This document shows, piece by piece, positions 54,016 through 64,000 of a DNA stretch of 64,000 nt. The DNA lies in NCBI RefSeq assembly GCF_921293095.1, contig NC_060247.1, positions 50,193,111 to 50,257,110 on the forward strand, in the 5' to 3' direction. The DNA comes from Ischnura elegans (lineage: Eukaryota; Arthropoda; Insecta; Odonata; Coenagrionidae). The notes under the pieces are model-generated. The model made no database searches, was not told the DNA's origin, and was given only the letters and a program-made list of their open reading frames with translations. A program made the translations under genes and the position numbers. Every line of letters starts with the position of its first letter. The first letter of the stretch is position 1.

Positions 54016-54595
54016 ATCAGGTCGGCCCCCCCCTTAGTTAGGCGCCGAGGGCCCCAAACTAAGGGGGGGGGGGGGGGTCCACAACACTCGCGTCTATCGT
54101 AAAGCGTGTATGAAAGGCGTAATAGAAAAAGAGATTACATGAACCAAAGTTTTCTTTTGCAATTATAGAATTCTACGTTTTCATTAGTTGATTTACATTG
54201 CATGCATACTCAATGTAAGACGATTATATAAAATAAAAGTGTCAGAAGATAAAAGAGAACCTGATGCCTTATTGAAAGGGTAATTCGATAAGGTTATTTT
54301 AGAATTTTTTTACATTCCAGCGCAGTGTCGAGGAAAATTTTCACTAAATAATAGAACCATAATACATTTTTAAAATCTTCACTTTTCATTGTATTTTTCT
54401 CACAAAATTGCAATTTTTCATTAAATTTTATCTGGTTTATAAGAGCCAAAATAGCGTAAAAATCCACTTCCGAGCATGCAATTTCCTCAATTTTTCCGGG
54501 AGAGGATCTCCGAATTCCCCGGTAAGGGTGTGGGGGGGGGGGAGGTGAGGGGACGAGCTCCACCCGAGGGCCCCAAATCACCCCTGACCGCCCCT
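54016..54595. repeat. G/C-homopolymer-rich transposon remnant
   Basis: The left part has a perfect 14-bp hairpin, CCCCCCCCTTAGTT (54026-54039) with AACTAAGGGGGGGG (54057-54070), in front of a total G15 run. The right part has a G10-11 run near 54531-54541 and GAGGGCCCCAAATCACCCCT. GAGGGCCCCAAA occurs near both ends in the same orientation. It shares sequence with 51680-51850. Confidence 0.5.
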
Positions 54596-55321
54596 GCTCT
54601 CTTATCACCTTCTTGCCGTATAATTCCATACTCTTAATGTTTCTTTGTATTTGGAAAATTTAAAGTGTTCTCATTTCATTACATTTCGTCCTTTCCTATC
54701 CTTTTGAATTGAGCCTCACATTTCACGAGCGCAAGGTAGTGATAAAGAGACTAGTCTACTTCAGAATAACCGCGTAATTTTATTCGTACTGTTCCTAGTG
54801 TTCCCTTTCGCTGTTGATATTTCCTCATCTCCCTGTGCGTGATGAGCTCGATCATATGAAATGAAAACCGTGTTTGTCTTTGAAACAGTATTTTAATTAA
54901 TAAGGGCTTGTTTCTTTGCTAGTGCTCCTCTACTAACTTTCCGCTGATAGTTTCTTTTTATCGTGCAATGTTATCCCCGACTTACATCCAGCCTCTATTT
55001 CCACGTTCAGAAGCTTCATGGAATGTAGCTTTTTCACTATCGGCAATTTATAGTTTTTTCTTTTAGAAAAACATTTAATACATCCAATATTAATGGGTGG
55101 AGGACTAAGCGTAATTTAGATAATTATTTAGAGAACGCATAAGAGTGAATAAATCTGGAATAACTTATTGACTTTTCTTTCATCCTTAATATGAAAGCCA
55201 TTCAAACAAGAAAAACTTAACGCGATTGCAACTCTGACAGGTAACAGAGGTGTTGGTAGAACTATCTGAAAACCAGTGGATCTTAAGTTTCTGATATAAG
55301 TTTCCGCGGCGTTCAGGCTCG

Positions 55322-55397
55322 CAGTAGGGTAGATTTCTGGATTTCGTCCGCGTTGTCATTTTGATAGCAATGACATAGCCCTAAATCTACCCTACTG
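55322..55397. repeat. 76-bp fold-back sequence
   Basis: CAGTAGGGTAGATTT (55322-55336) pairs exactly with AAATCTACCCTACTG (55383-55397). A second inner stem, TGTCATT / AATGACA, lies in the loop. It is a candidate miniature hairpin element or structured RNA. Confidence 0.6.
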
Positions 55398-55734
55398 AAG
55401 GGGATCTTAACATGCAAAGGATAGATAATACTTTGATAATTAACTGAAAGCTAAGGTCATTTTACTATGAGATATAAAGGAAAGGAACTGAAATAGCGAA
55501 AAAATCAGGGTACTGCTGCGTAGAGGAGACCGGCGATGTGATGGTATTTGGTCCACTCAGTGTAATTTGTTGGCGGAAATGATCATATGAAATTGATACT
55601 GGGAAGAGAAAATTTTATTTTACTCCATCCCCGATCACAGTTCAATGAGGCCTTTTAAATCGGGGGAATTTCCGACAAAAAGCAATGGTTGAGGAAAAAA
55701 AGCTGGCATAGCCATTGTTAAGGGCGACCTACCC

Positions 55735-55800
55735 AGGCGGGGCTCGAACCACGACCTTCGGTTTTATTGGATGCCGCCGCGACCGAGGGTATCCAAACCG
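55735..55800 (-). repeat. Possible tRNA-derived fragment with B box
   Basis: The minus strand has GTGGTTCGAGCCCCGC, a canonical B box and partial T arm, followed by a CTGGGTAGGTCGCC acceptor-like end and preceded by GGTCGCGGCGGCATCC. No clear D arm is present. It is probably a SINE or tRNA pseudogene fragment. Confidence 0.35.
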
Positions 55801-58800
55801 TTATTTTTGCGAGACCGGGTTTTCTTCTCATAGGAATTCAATGCATTATTTATTCGTCGTTCACTGCATGCAAATCAAATGCTAACGAAAATCGATAAAC
55901 TGTTAGCTCTAATTTTAAGGATGAAATGGGACGCAATAATCGATGAATATGCTCAGCTCTTGCGGAAATTCATTGCATCAAAATGCAAGGTTGGAAGGCG
56001 AACGTCCTTCTAAGCAACTCGCCGGGACGATCTCCGTCCTGTCTTGCATTTTGAATAGGAGGACGATTGAACGGTCCACAGTGAAACGTCTCATCATTCA
56101 GACCTCGCAATGCTCTTTAAATGCTCTATAAGAAGCGTACAAGTGATGAGTGAGACCGAAGTGAAACATTTGCCTTACGGCGGCGATTCAAATACGGGCT
56201 GTAGAGCCAGGAGACGTATCAAAGGTCAGTGACTCGAGCGATTGAAGGCAATTGGATAATGTCTAACCGTATCACCCCTTGTAATCCCGCCGCTAACTCT
56301 CTCTCGGCGAGCCCTCTTGTTCGCTAATCTCCTGTACAAGAATAGTTGCCAAAGATTGAGATTATAAGAAGACCGTCTCTCCAAAGATCGGCTTAGGATT
56401 AAATAGACTTTTTCAAAAATATTTGTTTCGATAGTACTGGAAATTAATATCACCTGCCCACAAGAATTTATTGATTCTTAACTGTCTTCCAATGAGGGAT
56501 AATCGTGAAATTAGTTTTCACTAGTCTAGATGTTTTTTATTTCCCCATTGTATTATTAAAATATCCCTTGTAAATGTTCAGCAACTTATTTTTCCTCTCA
56601 TTTTAAGTGTTGTAATAATTCGTTTGTATTCGAGTTTCTTCCTCAATCATGCCAGAATTCAAATATGTACAGGGGGTGAACTAGTCCCTTCTTCTTATGC
56701 TACCTGCACAACGTAAGTGATGATCATATGCATACCGTCAAGGGTGCAACAGCCGGTACGAAATGGCTAATCGGCCATCACCTTCTTTTCGCAACCGCCG
56801 CTCAGAAGCGAGGAATAAATTTCTGTGGAGGGATTGCTGCAATACTCTGTTTATTGTGTAATTATGGATGACACTTTTACTTATCAAAGGTCTGGCGTTT
56901 ATAGCTATTATTACTGTCCTCAGTATGAATACCTGACAAATATAAAAACATTGGAAATCATTGTACTTAAGTTCATACACACCACTCTACTTTAGGGGAT
57001 TAATGATGTCCTTAAAATATCCCAATGTTTTTATATTGGAACTGAAAGACCGGCCGAAGTTTCTTAACCAGGGATGAAGTACACAATCACTGTCTTCCGC
57101 AGCAGAGGTGTCAATTTGAACTTCAGGAAACACATTCTGGATGAAGGTCACAGCAGTACATTTCAACCTGAGGTACTACACCTGGTTCCAAAGGATGCAA
57201 AATAAATGCATTGGAACTGAAAGAAATTGGACTTAGTGCAAAAGACTCATCATTACTCAATGACAAGGGCTTTATACATATTTCTCTAAGTATATCTATC
57301 CCACATCCATTCCACAAGGACCCCAATCACTCCAGCTCAAATCCCCAAACTCCACCATCTAAGGTCAATCACACCATCGACCCTACCTCCTACTCCCTCA
57401 CGAATAAGTATCACAGCTTAAATGGCTTTCTTTTGAGGTAAGAAGCGATGATGGTGTAGCAACCTAAATCAATTGTAGAATAAATTTGTAATAAAGCAGT
57501 GAAAATCACGAAGTTGTCGTCATATTTTAATACCCTAACTTTGGGGCCATCCTTACAAATGATTAGTATCATGGCTAATAACATTTTATCCTGTTTTTTA
57601 TTGTTTTTTCTCATCCCACTACTGTTTGAAGGTTATAAATGAATTCTTAAAAGTTTCATGCATCTTAAAAAAGCAAGCTTGAGCACAAGAATTGGTTTTA
57701 GCCCGTAAGGTCACATTCACATTTGTTTTCAAATTACAGAACTTTCAATGTATTATTGCAGTTCTTTCTTACTGTCCAATGTAATTCTAATCTTCCTTAA
57801 TAATTGGAACAACAATGTGTTGGTTTTCACCGCAGCCACTGCCTCCCTTTCACCCTGCTCTTCTGAAGCGGTTGGGTAATTGAAAAGGGAAGGGTATCAA
57901 AAAGATGAGCACGACAAATCCCCTAGGGTTGAGAAAGGTTAAGAAGGGAGAGGAAACCTCATCCCACCATTTGGAATTAGTGCAATCAGAAGGACTTGCA
58001 AGTACTGGAGTCCTTGCTGGAGTTGCAAGGAGAGATAGACAAGAGTTGTAAGATCACAAGACTTTGTCAAGGTATCATGCTTTTATAACAAGGTAAAATT
58101 TATGTACAAAATCACAAGTATGGTACAGTATAAATTAACTCAATAACACTACCGAAATAAACACAATCGGTTTGTACATTTAATCGAAAAAGTATGAACA
58201 CATTTGCTGCGGCATGACCCACCATGGGTCATAACCAACTTCCTCTGTGTGCGATTTCAAGTTTATTCTTCAATTTTTATTCATTTTGCAATGCCGCCAT
58301 TAAGCAAAACGAGACGTTTGCGTTATAAAATTTGTAAATAATACGGTGCAACTGTAAATTAAGTGTGGCCTATTGGTGTGTCACCCAGTCCAGGATGAAA
58401 CTTGTTTCACTCAAAAGAAGAGAGTGAAGCACTGGTGTGCCACACTGCACAGAATGAAGTTTGTCCATGACCCACTATAGTCTGAGTATGGGAATGGTGA
58501 TTAAGCTCCATAATAAACATATTAATTACTTCGAAAATAAGTTGAAGAATAAATAGGAGCTTTCAGGACTTGTTATCCAGGAACTTGCCAGCCCTGCAAA
58601 GAAAGGAGAAGATACTTTTAGAGACTACAATATGATGTGCAGAATTACCTCATTTTTTGCCTTCACTTGATGCCAACGCCATCCAGAATAAATTGTAATA
58701 AAATTCCACTACATGCAATTGAGGATCAGAAGTCATTTCAACCTTGCAGGGTAACCCATCATTCATTACAGCGATGACAGAGGTATTTGTGCGCATCAAC

Positions 58801-61800
58801 TTGCATACTATTTGTGATGCTCCACCTAAAGTCTTATTTTACTTTCCTCAGTTTTCTTCACTTTCAAACCCAGTTCAAATCATGAGTCATTGATACCTGT
58901 TACACATTTATACGCAGTTGTATAAGTAATCCCAGAACTGGCTTTATAATAATGATGACACACAATGAATGACAACACATACATATGTATAAACAACATT
59001 TTAACAGTAGAACCCAGAAACCTGTCATTTTGACTGATATAGGCAATCATTTCACTTCAATTTCATCCGATAGTGAGCTAAAATTTTGTTAATTTTATTG
59101 TTCTGATGACATTTATTATTGCTCGTAGTTTCAGCCATTAATATTTTTTGTGAATCTTAAGTATAACTACCTTAATTTTAACTGCTTGAAATTCGTTCTT
59201 AATTATTCAAAATGTGAGTTTTGAATTTTGGTACATATATGTACTTCCAAGGGTTTGTTTATTCAGAATCTGTGTGTGTCCACTTCGCTCTTCAACTGAT
59301 ATGAATTTGCCTTGAAGCCATGGAAGGATCTCATCATGGTAATAATTACTTCTGGGCTATGCCATTGCTTGGATAATTCTGTTTCCTGGGCAGTGTTGGT
59401 CCCATTGTCAAGGAAAGGCTTATTCATAAATTTATTCATCTACTACAGGAAATCGTGAATATCTACTATCAGGTGAATCCCTTCCCTCTCTACTTCCTCC
59501 ACCTTATGTCGTAGAAGAACAAAATTATGAGTGCACCTGTTCCAGGAATTTCTGTTGACAAAGTGACTAGCATTGATTGGAAAATGTTGGGATCATCCTA
59601 ACATTGATGCAGTGACATAGCCTAAAATATTAAGTATTATTATTATGGTATGATTTATGGAAGTAAAAATTAAATGCAAAGAATTCCAATATGTATAGAG
59701 ATTAATGAGAAACCAGAAAAAAGTCTCCAATCGTTTCTGTGTGTGAAGTATAATATTTCATTGCCAAGAAAGAGTTCTGTTGAGGATCTTTGTTTGGTAA
59801 TATTACGTAGGAATGTGGTAAGGGTCTCATGCTCTCTGTATTTGGATGCAAGATTTCAGACATATTCATTCTTCATCCAGTGTTGAATCAAGTGATGTCA
59901 ACCTTTGTGTAGGGACAAAAAGTAGAATATTATCTTCCAATATATAGTGCATAATTTTGCAAATAACTAAGAACTTTTACTTGAATATTGTTATAGTTCT
60001 CTCGATAGCTTCAGGAGACAATGGAGGTTGTTTATTTGATGCTACACAGGTACAGAGCCTCAAATGTAGCTTTGGTAGTTACAACTAGTGTGTTTCCATT
60101 GGTAAGTTCTAGTGAAGTATTAGTTGCTACCCAGTACATACAAGGAGCCCATAGTGAAAAGGCCCCAGAACTTGTGAAGATAAGGTCCAAGAAGTACGGT
60201 CAACTCTTATATTGAGAAACAATGAGAAGGGACTAATTTACTGAAGTTATGCGTTTTATTCACGAGGACAAAAAGTCCTACCACAGTGCCTTCAAAAATT
60301 TCCACTTCCATGGCACACATGGAATAAATTCATTGAAAATTGTTGTTTGTGTTATGTGCTGGGACCTTTCCTCATGACCAATGAACAGCTATTCTAAAAA
60401 AATGGTTATTGGTCATCCCCACAATGCATCAGCTAATAGGGAAGGTAATTTACTTGATAAATTAAATTTTGGTCACTGGTAGGAATGGAATTCGAATATC
60501 TCTGCCATGAGTTTTCTTATTATTATAAAAACTTCTAATTAAGTCACTGAAAAATATCCTGTTGTGTGGCAGAAATTTACTGAAAAGAAATGAATTGGAA
60601 AAACTTGGTTCTGCAGCTAGCAGATAATTTGAGGACAGCCAACACAACACCTAGGGTAATTGAGGTTTTACGTGAGAGCCAGAAAATTACAAAAAAAAGA
60701 GTGAGAGAAGCCGGATTGTATATTGCAAAGAAAATAAAGCAACAATTTTTCTAGTACTTGCTTAAAGTGGGTGTGCAGATTATGCTCAGGATTGAAAAAA
60801 AAAGATCTTTATCAGTAAGATGTGTATTTAACACTTTCAATGCTGTCCATGTAGAATACAAAATTATCCCATATGGTGGCTTCAGTTTTTTAATGCAAAA
60901 CACATGCATACATGCCAAAAGAGCTGGGAAAAATAATTGAAATATTTATGACATGGTATCACCTAACCTAACAGAGGGAGTTGCAGTAGTTTAGATCATC
61001 AACTTGCTCACATCCCGAGCATTAACATAGACTCGTGGTGCGGGTTGCATACCCTCAATTATTTTCCCTGCTCCGCCTTTTTCTTTCAATTTTTTCCTAC
61101 GTAATGTAACCAAAAGAGTACAGGGAAAATGAATTAGTAATGTTGCTTTTATTATAAAATTAGGTAATTTGCCATTTCCATAGGTATTTTATGGTTTAGA
61201 TGGATGTAATAAAATTTTTAGTGCAAGGAGTCACTGTGAACAGCTGTTTGAGTGGGATGGTAATTCAGCTTCAGGTATTTCTCACTATTCCTATAATAGT
61301 ATGCCTCGGTGTAAAACTATGGTTCTAGAATATTGAATAATTTTTAAAATATTTTCTTCTTAAGCTACTATTCCAATTACTATTGTCTTCCTTTACTTTG
61401 TTTTTTTTTTGCTTGAGATGGGCGGCACTCCGCTTTCAAGATTTTTTTTACGACAGTGGATTAGGGTGTCTTCGGGCATGCACCACTCCGGTCAACTGTT
61501 CTAAGATTGAGGGAGATACTAAGGAGAAGGAAGGGGTGGTAGCATGGGGTACTAAGATATAGTCGGTCCGCCTATACGAACTGGGAGGATTGCTTTCTTG
61601 GGAGCGCCATTGGATCGTCAAAAAGATGGGGGTGTTATAAGGAGAGATTTATCTGACGTGTCCTTTTTGGGTCATTGGGTTGGAGACCCCAGTGGGGAAG
61701 TAAAAATGGATGCGGAAACATAAAAGAATCAACACACAACTTCCTCATCAGTATCTTCTGAAACTCAAGCCAATAACATATTTTTGCAATATGTTGCACC

Positions 61801-62611
61801 AGAGTTAAAAATGAATTCAAAAAAAGGGTATAATAGCATTTGCAAGGAAACATCTAATGACAAATCTTCATTCAGGCTTTATATCACTGATCTTGCAATG
61901 AATATTCAGCAAAAATCTGAAGATGGAGCAAATTTTTACTGCAATAATAATATTTTTTCATTTGATGCTAAATTATATATATCATTTTGAGAAAAATATT
62001 TGGCTATATTTATTGCTGTTTGCAGCATCTATACTCATTATGTACCCGTTGACCAAAATTAATGATGATGTTTGTAGCCAACTTGCACAAGGGAAAGACT
62101 AATTTTGAAGTGATTGGAAATCTCTAGTTATTTCTTATATGTAAAGGTAAAAGTCATAGTTTAATGAAAAACGGAATCACTTGCCATGAAAATTCACTAT
62201 ATTTACCCAAAAATGAATACAATTCAACAGTACTGAAGACCAATTTCAATTTTTATGTATATCTTATATATATATTCAATTGAAAAATGCGATGGTGGTT
62301 GGCGTGACATGGTAAAACTCCTTCATTAAGCACAAAGGTTAAGAAAAGACTTCGCTGTTTCACAAAATAGAATATATTTACGACCGGTTTCGATACAGCG
62401 TATCATCATCTGGCAATTACAAGTATCAGTACATCGAATTTATACCCTTGAAGGCGTTAGAAGGGAGGTGGTGGAGGTGGAGAAAGGGGGGGGGGGGAAA
62501 TGGGGGAGGGGGTAAGGGAAGGGAAGGTAGGTTTGGGAAGTACGTCGCTGATGGGTCACTGCACGGGGTAGCCGAGGGTTGGTGTATGATGACGAAATAC
62601 GGGGAGGGGTG

Positions 62612-63301
62612 TTATGGAGTGGTGAGTGGCATCCGTAATGGTTTCTCAGAAAAAAAATTGAAAGGTGGTGAATGGTAAGAATACAATTGCTTGTTAACTA
62701 ATGTTATGTTGGGTGAGGTTTGGCCCACTAAAATTTCCAACTGCTCGAGTGCGTCAAGCATTGGGCCGTTGTTTTCTTTATGTAGGATTATCGGTTCGAA
62801 ATCGCTTGTGTGGTCGGAATCCAAGAGGTGTTTGGCAAAGTGTGAGGTTTCTTTGTTGTTAATAAAACATGAACGATGTTCCTTGGCCCGGATGTTGAAA
62901 TTCCGTCCAGTTTTTCCTATGTAACAGGAATTGCAGTCATTGTAACGGAGTTTATATACTCTGCTGTGTTCTCCGGCACTAATTTTGTCCTTGGCACTGC
63001 CCAACAGTTTGCCCAGTGTATTTCTACTGTAGAAGACAGCCTTCACTTGATCTTTTGGTAGTAATTTTCCGGTTCTGTTGGATATACGACCGAGATAGGG
63101 GATTCTACGCCATTTCGTGTCATCATCTTTCCCCCTATCTGTGTAAATAAGGTTGAGTGCGAGTCGTTTTTGTTTTTGGTGGTACAATTTGTCAATGAGA
63201 ACTTCGGAGTACCCATTGTTGGATGCAATTAGTTTGATTGTGTTTAGCTCCTTCATCCTGTTGTAATTCGACAATGGAATCATACATAGTCTGTGAAGCA
63301 T
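62612..63301 (-). pseudogene. Penelope-like linker and GIY-YIG endonuclease
   Basis: It is a 229-residue open stretch. Residues 45-100 (KRLALNLIYTDRGKDDDTKW, RRIPYLGRISNRTGKLL) match the linker of Penelope-like proteins. Residues 115-142 carry the GIY-YIG-type core VYKLRYNDCNSCYIGKTGR and RAKEH, with the Cys pair typical of these elements. A DALEQLEI segment near the end holds the conserved Glu region. In intact elements this endonuclease follows the RT and acts in target cleavage; here it is cut off from the RT by frameshifts. Confidence 0.85.
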
Positions 63302-63690
63302 ACAATGTATTGCTGATAGTTTGTGAGAGAAGTGGTGTCGTGTATTATTTGGTCAGTGTAATAATTTTTTCTGAAAATCGAGAATTCACATTTTTGGTTT
63401 ACATTTTGAATGGTTAAATCTAAGTAGGTAATTCAACCTTCCTTCACATTCAACTTCACTAGTGATTTTGATGTTTTTGTCCAAAGAATTTAAAAATGAC
63501 ACGAAGTTGTCTGCCTTAGTGAGCCGGTCCACACACAGAAAATGTCGTCGACGTATCGATACCACCGAAAAACATTTTTCACAAGGGTGCTATTAGAATT
63601 GAAAACACATTCTTCGTAGTTGTCATTCTTGTTTTGTTGATGAATAAACAATTTCACCTCTTCCAGATGGAGTCGACTCCCAGTCAGCAT
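63301..63690 (-). pseudogene. Penelope-like RT C-terminal remnant
   Basis: It encodes EEVKLFIHQQNKN, NVFRWYRYVDDIFCVW (motif C Asp pair) and then, after frame changes, SFLNSLDKNIKITSEVECEG and NQKCEFSIFRKNYYTDQI. Similarity stops near 63690, the truncation point. Confidence 0.75.
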
Positions 63691-64000
63691 GCAAAATGTG
63701 CCGCTTTACTCCTCACTTATGCACCATCTGCAATACATAAATACATTTTATTCTTGTGCATAAAATCCACTAAAAAAAAGGATCAAAATAATCACGTAAA
63801 ACAGGTAAAAGAAAAATGCTCCAAATAGCTTTACTGATATACAACTATCTGTATTATGTGTATCTTATCTATACCTCACAAATGTTTACAAAGGTGTGAC
63901 AAAGTAATGAGAGTGCATTTATGTAAACCAATAATTTCACAGTTATGTATCGAGTGTAAAAAAGCAGTAGCAGAAAGGAACTCTTTAGAATCACTTCTTT
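63691..64000. other. Window end, nothing recognised
   Basis: It is AT-rich sequence upstream of the truncated Penelope-like element. No exon or repeat was identified. Confidence 0.4.

Larger units (their letters stand above)
54596..62430. other. Intergenic, largely unrecognised
   Basis: Apart from the fold-back at 55322-55397 and a possible tRNA-like fragment near 55735-55800 there is no supported gene or element. The open frames are 60-76 residues long and lack family signatures. Confidence 0.4.
62440..63690 (-). mobile_element. Penelope-like element, 5'-truncated and frameshifted
   Basis: On the minus strand it holds RT motif C (WYRYVDDIFCVW), the post-catalytic region (FVSFLNSLDKNIKITSEVEC, LDLTIQNVNQKCEFSIFRKN) and a GIY-YIG endonuclease. 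At least three frameshifts lie between about 63525 and 63300. The RT N-terminal two thirds are missing. The 3' side has a pyrimidine/purine-rich spacer and near 62345-62430 a conserved-looking hairpin followed by CGAAACCGGTCGTAAATAT, the type of tail seen in Penelope families. Confidence 0.85.

Overview
This is a eukaryotic nuclear window, AT-rich with small coding islands in large introns. Splice-site usage, intron size and the transposon mix (RTE-like and jockey/CR1-like LINEs, Penelope-like elements, piggyBac, pogo/Tigger, hAT-like and Tourist-like elements, tRNA-derived SINEs) fit an arthropod, most likely a hemimetabolous insect. The sequence alone does not fix the species.

Two host genes are supported exon by exon. 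(1) BRSK/SAD kinase (the family of Drosophila sff and vertebrate BRSK1/2) runs on the + strand in ten exons from 13492 to the stop at 33478. They join in a consistent reading frame into 789 residues: most of the kinase domain, a UBA-like domain, a proline/serine/histidine-rich linker and a C-terminal KA1-like domain. The N-terminal ~95 residues, including the glycine loop and catalytic lysine, were not found and probably lie upstream of the window. (2) Phosphatidylserine decarboxylase (PISD) runs on the - strand, complete in six exons from ATG at 47407 to the stop at 39901. It encodes 425 residues with a mitochondrial presequence, one membrane span, catalytic Asp and His, and the LGST self-cleavage site. 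Its first intron appears to use a GC-AG splice pair. The two genes are convergent, with 3' ends about 5-6 kb apart.

Layout. 1-13.4 kb: repeat-rich flank or upstream BRSK intron, with a ~52-bp minisatellite invaded by two LINE fragments, a tRNA-cored inverted-repeat element, a ~420-bp repeat present twice (one copy split by a piggyBac-type MITE, the other showing the empty site), a Penelope reverse-transcriptase fragment between the copies, and an 1.8-kb element with short terminal repeats. 13.4-34.6 kb: BRSK, with introns holding several pogo/Tigger-type elements (one with a frameshifted transposase C-terminus), an unclassified 1.9-kb TIR element and a second tRNA-cored element. 34.6-39.3 kb: intergenic, with a Tourist-like MITE carrying TAA duplications. 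39.3-47.4 kb: PISD. 47.4-64 kb: no convincing host gene; decayed hAT-like elements rich in G/C homopolymers, fold-back sequences, a CpG-dense block near 50 kb, and a frameshifted 5'-truncated Penelope-like element with a GIY-YIG endonuclease at the right end.

The two genes have no known shared pathway: BRSK acts in neuronal polarity and presynaptic organisation downstream of LKB1, PISD makes phosphatidylethanolamine at the mitochondrial inner membrane. Their adjacency looks incidental. The most unusual non-genic findings are the tRNA-cored inverted-repeat elements, the filled/empty piggyBac site pair, and the interlocking inverted repeats in the last BRSK intron.
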